A DNA stretch of 64,000 nt from contig NC_031769.1 of assembly GCF_001522545.3 (NCBI RefSeq), positions 23,855,617-23,919,616 of the forward strand. The letters are read 5' to 3'. Shown one piece after another: positions 63,701-64,000 of the stretch; the first letter of the stretch is position 1; every line of letters begins with the position of its first letter. The notes below the pieces were generated by a model that was given only the letters and a program-made list of their open reading frames with translations, did no database searches and was not told where the DNA came from. Both the position numbers and the translations under genes were made by a program. Source of the stretch: Parus major. Its lineage: Eukaryota > Chordata > Aves > Passeriformes > Paridae.

Positions 63701-63857
63701 AATGCTACAGAAGACAGTGGGATCCAGTAGCTGAAAATCTCTCTCATAGTTTTTGACTATCTGTCTAAAGCATCCTTAAGTAACTTAAGCCTTCAAACTT
63801 TCTTCTTCATAGGGAGAGCCTGGTGCCCCTGGTGAAAACGGTACCCCAGGACAGCCT
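51396..63857 (+). CDS. COL1A2: Collagen alpha-2(I) chain precursor, 5' part, 13 exons, continues past the window
   Basis: COL1A2 encodes pro-alpha2(I), which joins two alpha1(I) chains in the ER to form type I collagen, the main fibril of bone, tendon, skin and cornea. The exons below join in frame into 212 residues. They comprise a signal peptide (1 to about 22), a short N-propeptide lacking the cysteine-rich domain of alpha1(I), and a Gly-X-Y run at 34-72. An N-propeptidase site of Ala-Gln type (77/78) is followed by a telopeptide with Lys83. The main helix runs from Gly90 with glycine at every third residue. Lys176 is helix position 87, the known cross-link lysine. Exons of 45 and 54 bp beginning with whole glycine codons are the fibrillar collagen hallmark. 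Roughly 39 more exons should lie to the right if the gene keeps the usual 52. Confidence 0.96.
51661..51743. repeat. Two poly-A runs in intron 1
   Basis: 14 adenines at 51,661-51,674 and 36 adenines at 51,708-51,743, separated by 33 bp of mixed sequence. On the transcribed RNA these are A-runs; on the other strand, T-runs. Lengths this great are error-prone in sequencing and polymorphic in populations. Confidence 0.95.
51887..52053. repeat. 74-bp tandem duplication with CATC microsatellite
   Basis: A unit starting gggagccgggtgagcgggac begins at 51,887 and again at 51,961. It runs through ggcggcggc, a CATC block and cttggctcccggc to ctccgagcggg. Copy 1 has a short CATC block; copy 2 has expanded it to about eight units (51,991-52,023). 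It lies in the CpG island of intron 1, about 420 bp after exon 1. Confidence 0.9.
52493..52640. repeat. GC-rich minisatellite, about 9 x 17-18 bp
   Basis: Tandem units of the form GGGATGATGTCCCCCCT in the first half become GGGGTGATGTCCCCC in the second half. Each unit has a G-run and a C-run flanking TGATGT, so each can fold into a small hairpin and neighbouring units can pair. It lies in intron 1, about 1 kb after exon 1. The gradient of unit types along the array suggests stepwise expansion. Confidence 0.92.
53682..53692 (+). CDS. COL1A2: COL1A2 exon 2 (11-bp microexon)
   Basis: ATGTGAGAGAG between a long pyrimidine tract ending ttgcag and the donor gtcagt. With the last base of exon 1 it completes codon 24 and reads H-V-R-E (24-27). 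Human COL1A2 also has an 11-bp exon 2, and the chick protein begins its N-propeptide with a similar QHV sequence. Skipping it would shift the frame. Confidence 0.88.
53693..54318 (+). promoter_or_regulatory. COL1A2: COL1A2 intron 2, expected site of an alternative cartilage promoter
   Basis: 626 bp, gtcagt...ccag. In chick, a cartilage-specific promoter and alternative first exon lie inside this intron. They produce an RNA that replaces exons 1-2 and does not encode collagen. Here the intron shows CCAAT at 53,727 and 53,847 and its reverse (ATTGG) at 53,958. Candidate donors occur at aaaggtaccc (about 53,837) and ctcaggtgtgac (about 54,032). I cannot place the alternative exon with certainty. 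Confidence 0.4.
54319..54336 (+). CDS. COL1A2: COL1A2 exon 3 (18 bp)
   Basis: Six codons, A-P-A-G-R-K (28-33), between ttttccag and gtaagc. The human exon is 15 bp. The extra codon agrees with the avian N-propeptide, which in chick ends this segment in AGRK. It precedes the first Gly-X-Y triplet of the N-propeptide. Phase 0 at both ends. Confidence 0.9.
54337..55016 (+). other. COL1A2: COL1A2 intron 3
   Basis: 680 bp, gtaagc...cggcag. AT-rich, with no recognised repeat or alternative exon. Confidence 0.85.
55017..55052 (+). CDS. COL1A2: COL1A2 exon 4 (36 bp)
   Basis: Twelve codons, [12 protein letters not shown] (34-45), forming four Gly-X-Y triplets. They open the minor helix of the N-propeptide. 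Same length as human exon 4. The acceptor is ttccggcag and the donor gtaagg. Confidence 0.94.
55053..56694 (+). other. COL1A2: COL1A2 intron 4
   Basis: 1,642 bp, gtaagg...cctctag. AT-rich. It contains open frames of up to 83 codons on the minus strand with no recognisable product. No repeat family is seen. Confidence 0.85.
56695..56778 (+). CDS. COL1A2: COL1A2 exon 5 (84 bp)
   Basis: 28 codons (46-73): two GPP triplets, GRD, GED, GLP, three GPP, GLG and a final G. It completes the N-propeptide minor triple helix. The human exon is 93 bp as I recall, so this chain is one GPP triplet (9 bp) shorter in the N-propeptide. The acceptor is ttacctctag and the donor gtaagg. The C-rich coding strand makes an antisense open frame that is not real. 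Confidence 0.95.
56779..58042 (+). other. COL1A2: COL1A2 intron 5
   Basis: 1,264 bp, gtaagg...ctacag. AT-rich, no recognised element. Confidence 0.85.
58043..58099 (+). CDS. COL1A2: COL1A2 exon 6 (57 bp): propeptide cleavage and telopeptide
   Basis: 19 codons, [19 protein letters not shown] (74-92). The N-propeptidase ADAMTS2 cuts the family at Ala-Gln, here Ala77-Gln78. Gln78 to Pro89 is the N-telopeptide, with Lys83 as the lysyl-oxidase target for cross-links. Human has 54 bp here and its lysine at telopeptide position 5; this chain is one residue longer, with lysine at position 6. GPM at 90-92 starts the main helix. The donor is gtaggt. Confidence 0.95.
58100..60226 (+). other. COL1A2: COL1A2 intron 6
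   Basis: 2,127 bp, gtaggt...ccctag, with no recognised repeat, RNA gene or alternative exon. An open frame across 60,121-60,324 runs over exon 7 in the wrong frame. Confidence 0.85.
60227..60271 (+). CDS. COL1A2: COL1A2 exon 7 (45 bp)
   Basis: 15 codons, [15 protein letters not shown] (93-107), five triplets of the main helix. The 45-bp length matches human. The acceptor is ttccctag and the donor gtgagt. Confidence 0.96.
60272..60367 (+). other. COL1A2: COL1A2 intron 7 (96 bp)
   Basis: The shortest intron here, gtgagt...ttctag. Its small size shows how tightly exons 7-12 are packed compared with exons 1-7. Confidence 0.9.
60368..60421 (+). CDS. COL1A2: COL1A2 exon 8 (54 bp)
   Basis: 18 codons, [18 protein letters not shown] (108-125), six perfect triplets. 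This is the canonical 54-bp fibrillar collagen exon. The donor is gtaagt. Confidence 0.96.
60717..60770 (+). CDS. COL1A2: COL1A2 exon 9 (54 bp)
   Basis: 18 codons, [18 protein letters not shown] (126-143). The acceptor is tttaacag and the donor gtaagt. The preceding intron 8 (60,422-60,716) and the following intron 9 (60,771-61,146) hold nothing recognised. Confidence 0.96.
61147..61200 (+). CDS. COL1A2: COL1A2 exon 10 (54 bp)
   Basis: 18 codons, [18 protein letters not shown] (144-161), almost identical to human and chick at this position. The acceptor is tttttcag and the donor gtgtgt, a weaker donor than its neighbours. Intron 10 (61,201-61,699) has no recognised element. Confidence 0.96.
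61700..61753 (+). CDS. COL1A2: COL1A2 exon 11 (54 bp): helix cross-link lysine
   Basis: 18 codons, [18 protein letters not shown] (162-179). Counting the helix from Gly90, Lys176 is helix residue 87. That is the conserved hydroxylysine that bonds to telopeptides of neighbouring molecules. The exact count is independent support for the assigned exon 6 to exon 11 joints. The donor is gtgagt. Intron 11 is 61,754-62,011. Confidence 0.97.
62012..62065 (+). CDS. COL1A2: COL1A2 exon 12 (54 bp)
   Basis: 18 codons, [18 protein letters not shown] (180-197). The acceptor ctcaatatag is pyrimidine-poor close to the site, with a T-rich block just before it. The donor is gtaaag. Six perfect triplets. Confidence 0.95.
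62066..63812 (+). other. COL1A2: COL1A2 intron 12
   Basis: 1,747 bp, gtaaag...cttcatag. It contains a 3 x 10 bp tandem repeat at 63,131-63,160. An unused acceptor-like ttgcag at 63,114-63,119 sits just before it. The following open frame is not Gly-X-Y, so it is not a collagen exon. Confidence 0.85.
63131..63160. repeat. 3 x 10 bp tandem repeat
   Basis: Three identical head-to-tail copies of aggtgtattc, in intron 12 of COL1A2. A short, probably recent slippage product. Confidence 0.95.
63813..63857 (+). CDS. COL1A2: COL1A2 exon 13 (45 bp), last exon in the window
   Basis: 15 codons, [15 protein letters not shown] (198-212). 45 bp, as in human exon 13. The acceptor is tcttcatag and the donor gtaagt. 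Intron 13 runs off the right edge, so the chain is incomplete here because of the window limit, not because of a defect. Confidence 0.96.
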
Positions 63858-64000
63858 GTAAGTATTCACTGCTGCTGTGGTAAATTATAATCTTAAAGAT
63901 TTCAATCAGCCAGCATTTTCTTCAATATTTGTCATTATTGACACTCCAGAAACCCAGATAATGTAATAACAATATGTAATATGACTTAGCAGAGGAAAAA

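Noticed and set aside
1..64000. tRNA genes, CRISPR arrays, bacterial-type operons, complete endogenous retroviruses
   Set aside because: Scanned by eye: no GGTTCGAAT-type B box with a matching cloverleaf, no regularly spaced repeat array, no paired LTRs with gag/pol-like frames. Weak or decayed copies cannot be excluded without a search.

Overview
The window looks like a piece of bird nuclear genome. Two lines of evidence point there. It carries CR1-type LINE fragments, the dominant avian retroposon, in both orientations. Its one recognisable protein-coding gene reads as the avian form of COL1A2, the pro-alpha2 chain of type I collagen. I cannot name the species.

Region by region. Bases 1 to about 49,570 are AT-rich intergenic sequence with no gene I can support. 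No reading frame there exceeds about 173 codons, and none resembles a known protein. This stretch holds diverged CR1 fragments (17,896-18,373 minus; 20,545-20,636 minus; 42,144-42,242 plus; 43,251-43,321 minus; 47,224-47,751 plus), three short MIR/CORE-SINE-like pieces, two local tandem duplications (3 x 37 bp and 2 x 45 bp) and simple repeats. Two blocks keep many more CpG dinucleotides than their surroundings: 22,080-24,150, and 29,930-31,590 with weaker enrichment on to 33,610. The second lies about 20-21 kb upstream of the predicted start site, the distance at which mammalian COL1A2 has a fibroblast enhancer. It is my best candidate for a distal control region.

A CpG island of about 3.2 kb (49,570-52,830) covers the promoter, first exon and early intron 1 of COL1A2. 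The proximal promoter shows a long purine tract, a CCAAT box, a CACGTG E-box, a GC box and a TATA-like box. The 5' leader ends in a perfect 8-bp stem-loop that contains both a tiny upstream ORF and the real AUG. This is the conserved fibrillar collagen 5' stem-loop.

From 51,396 to the right edge, 13 coding exons of COL1A2 (plus strand) can be placed with GT/AG boundaries: 70, 11, 18, 36, 84, 57, 45, 54, 54, 54, 54, 54 and 45 bp. They join in frame into the first 212 residues: signal peptide, short N-propeptide, N-propeptidase site, N-telopeptide with cross-link lysine, and the start of the uninterrupted Gly-X-Y helix. The helix lysine in exon 11 falls exactly at helix position 87, the known cross-link site, which supports every splice choice between exon 6 and exon 11. 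The gene continues past the window. Intron 1 holds a GC-rich 18-bp minisatellite and a 74-bp duplication with CATC repeats. Intron 2 is where chick COL1A2 is known to have an alternative cartilage promoter.

I found no convincing unknown protein system. The points most worth checking are the -20 kb CpG block, the start-codon stem-loop with its upstream ORF, intron 2, and the unstable GC-rich repeats just after exon 1.
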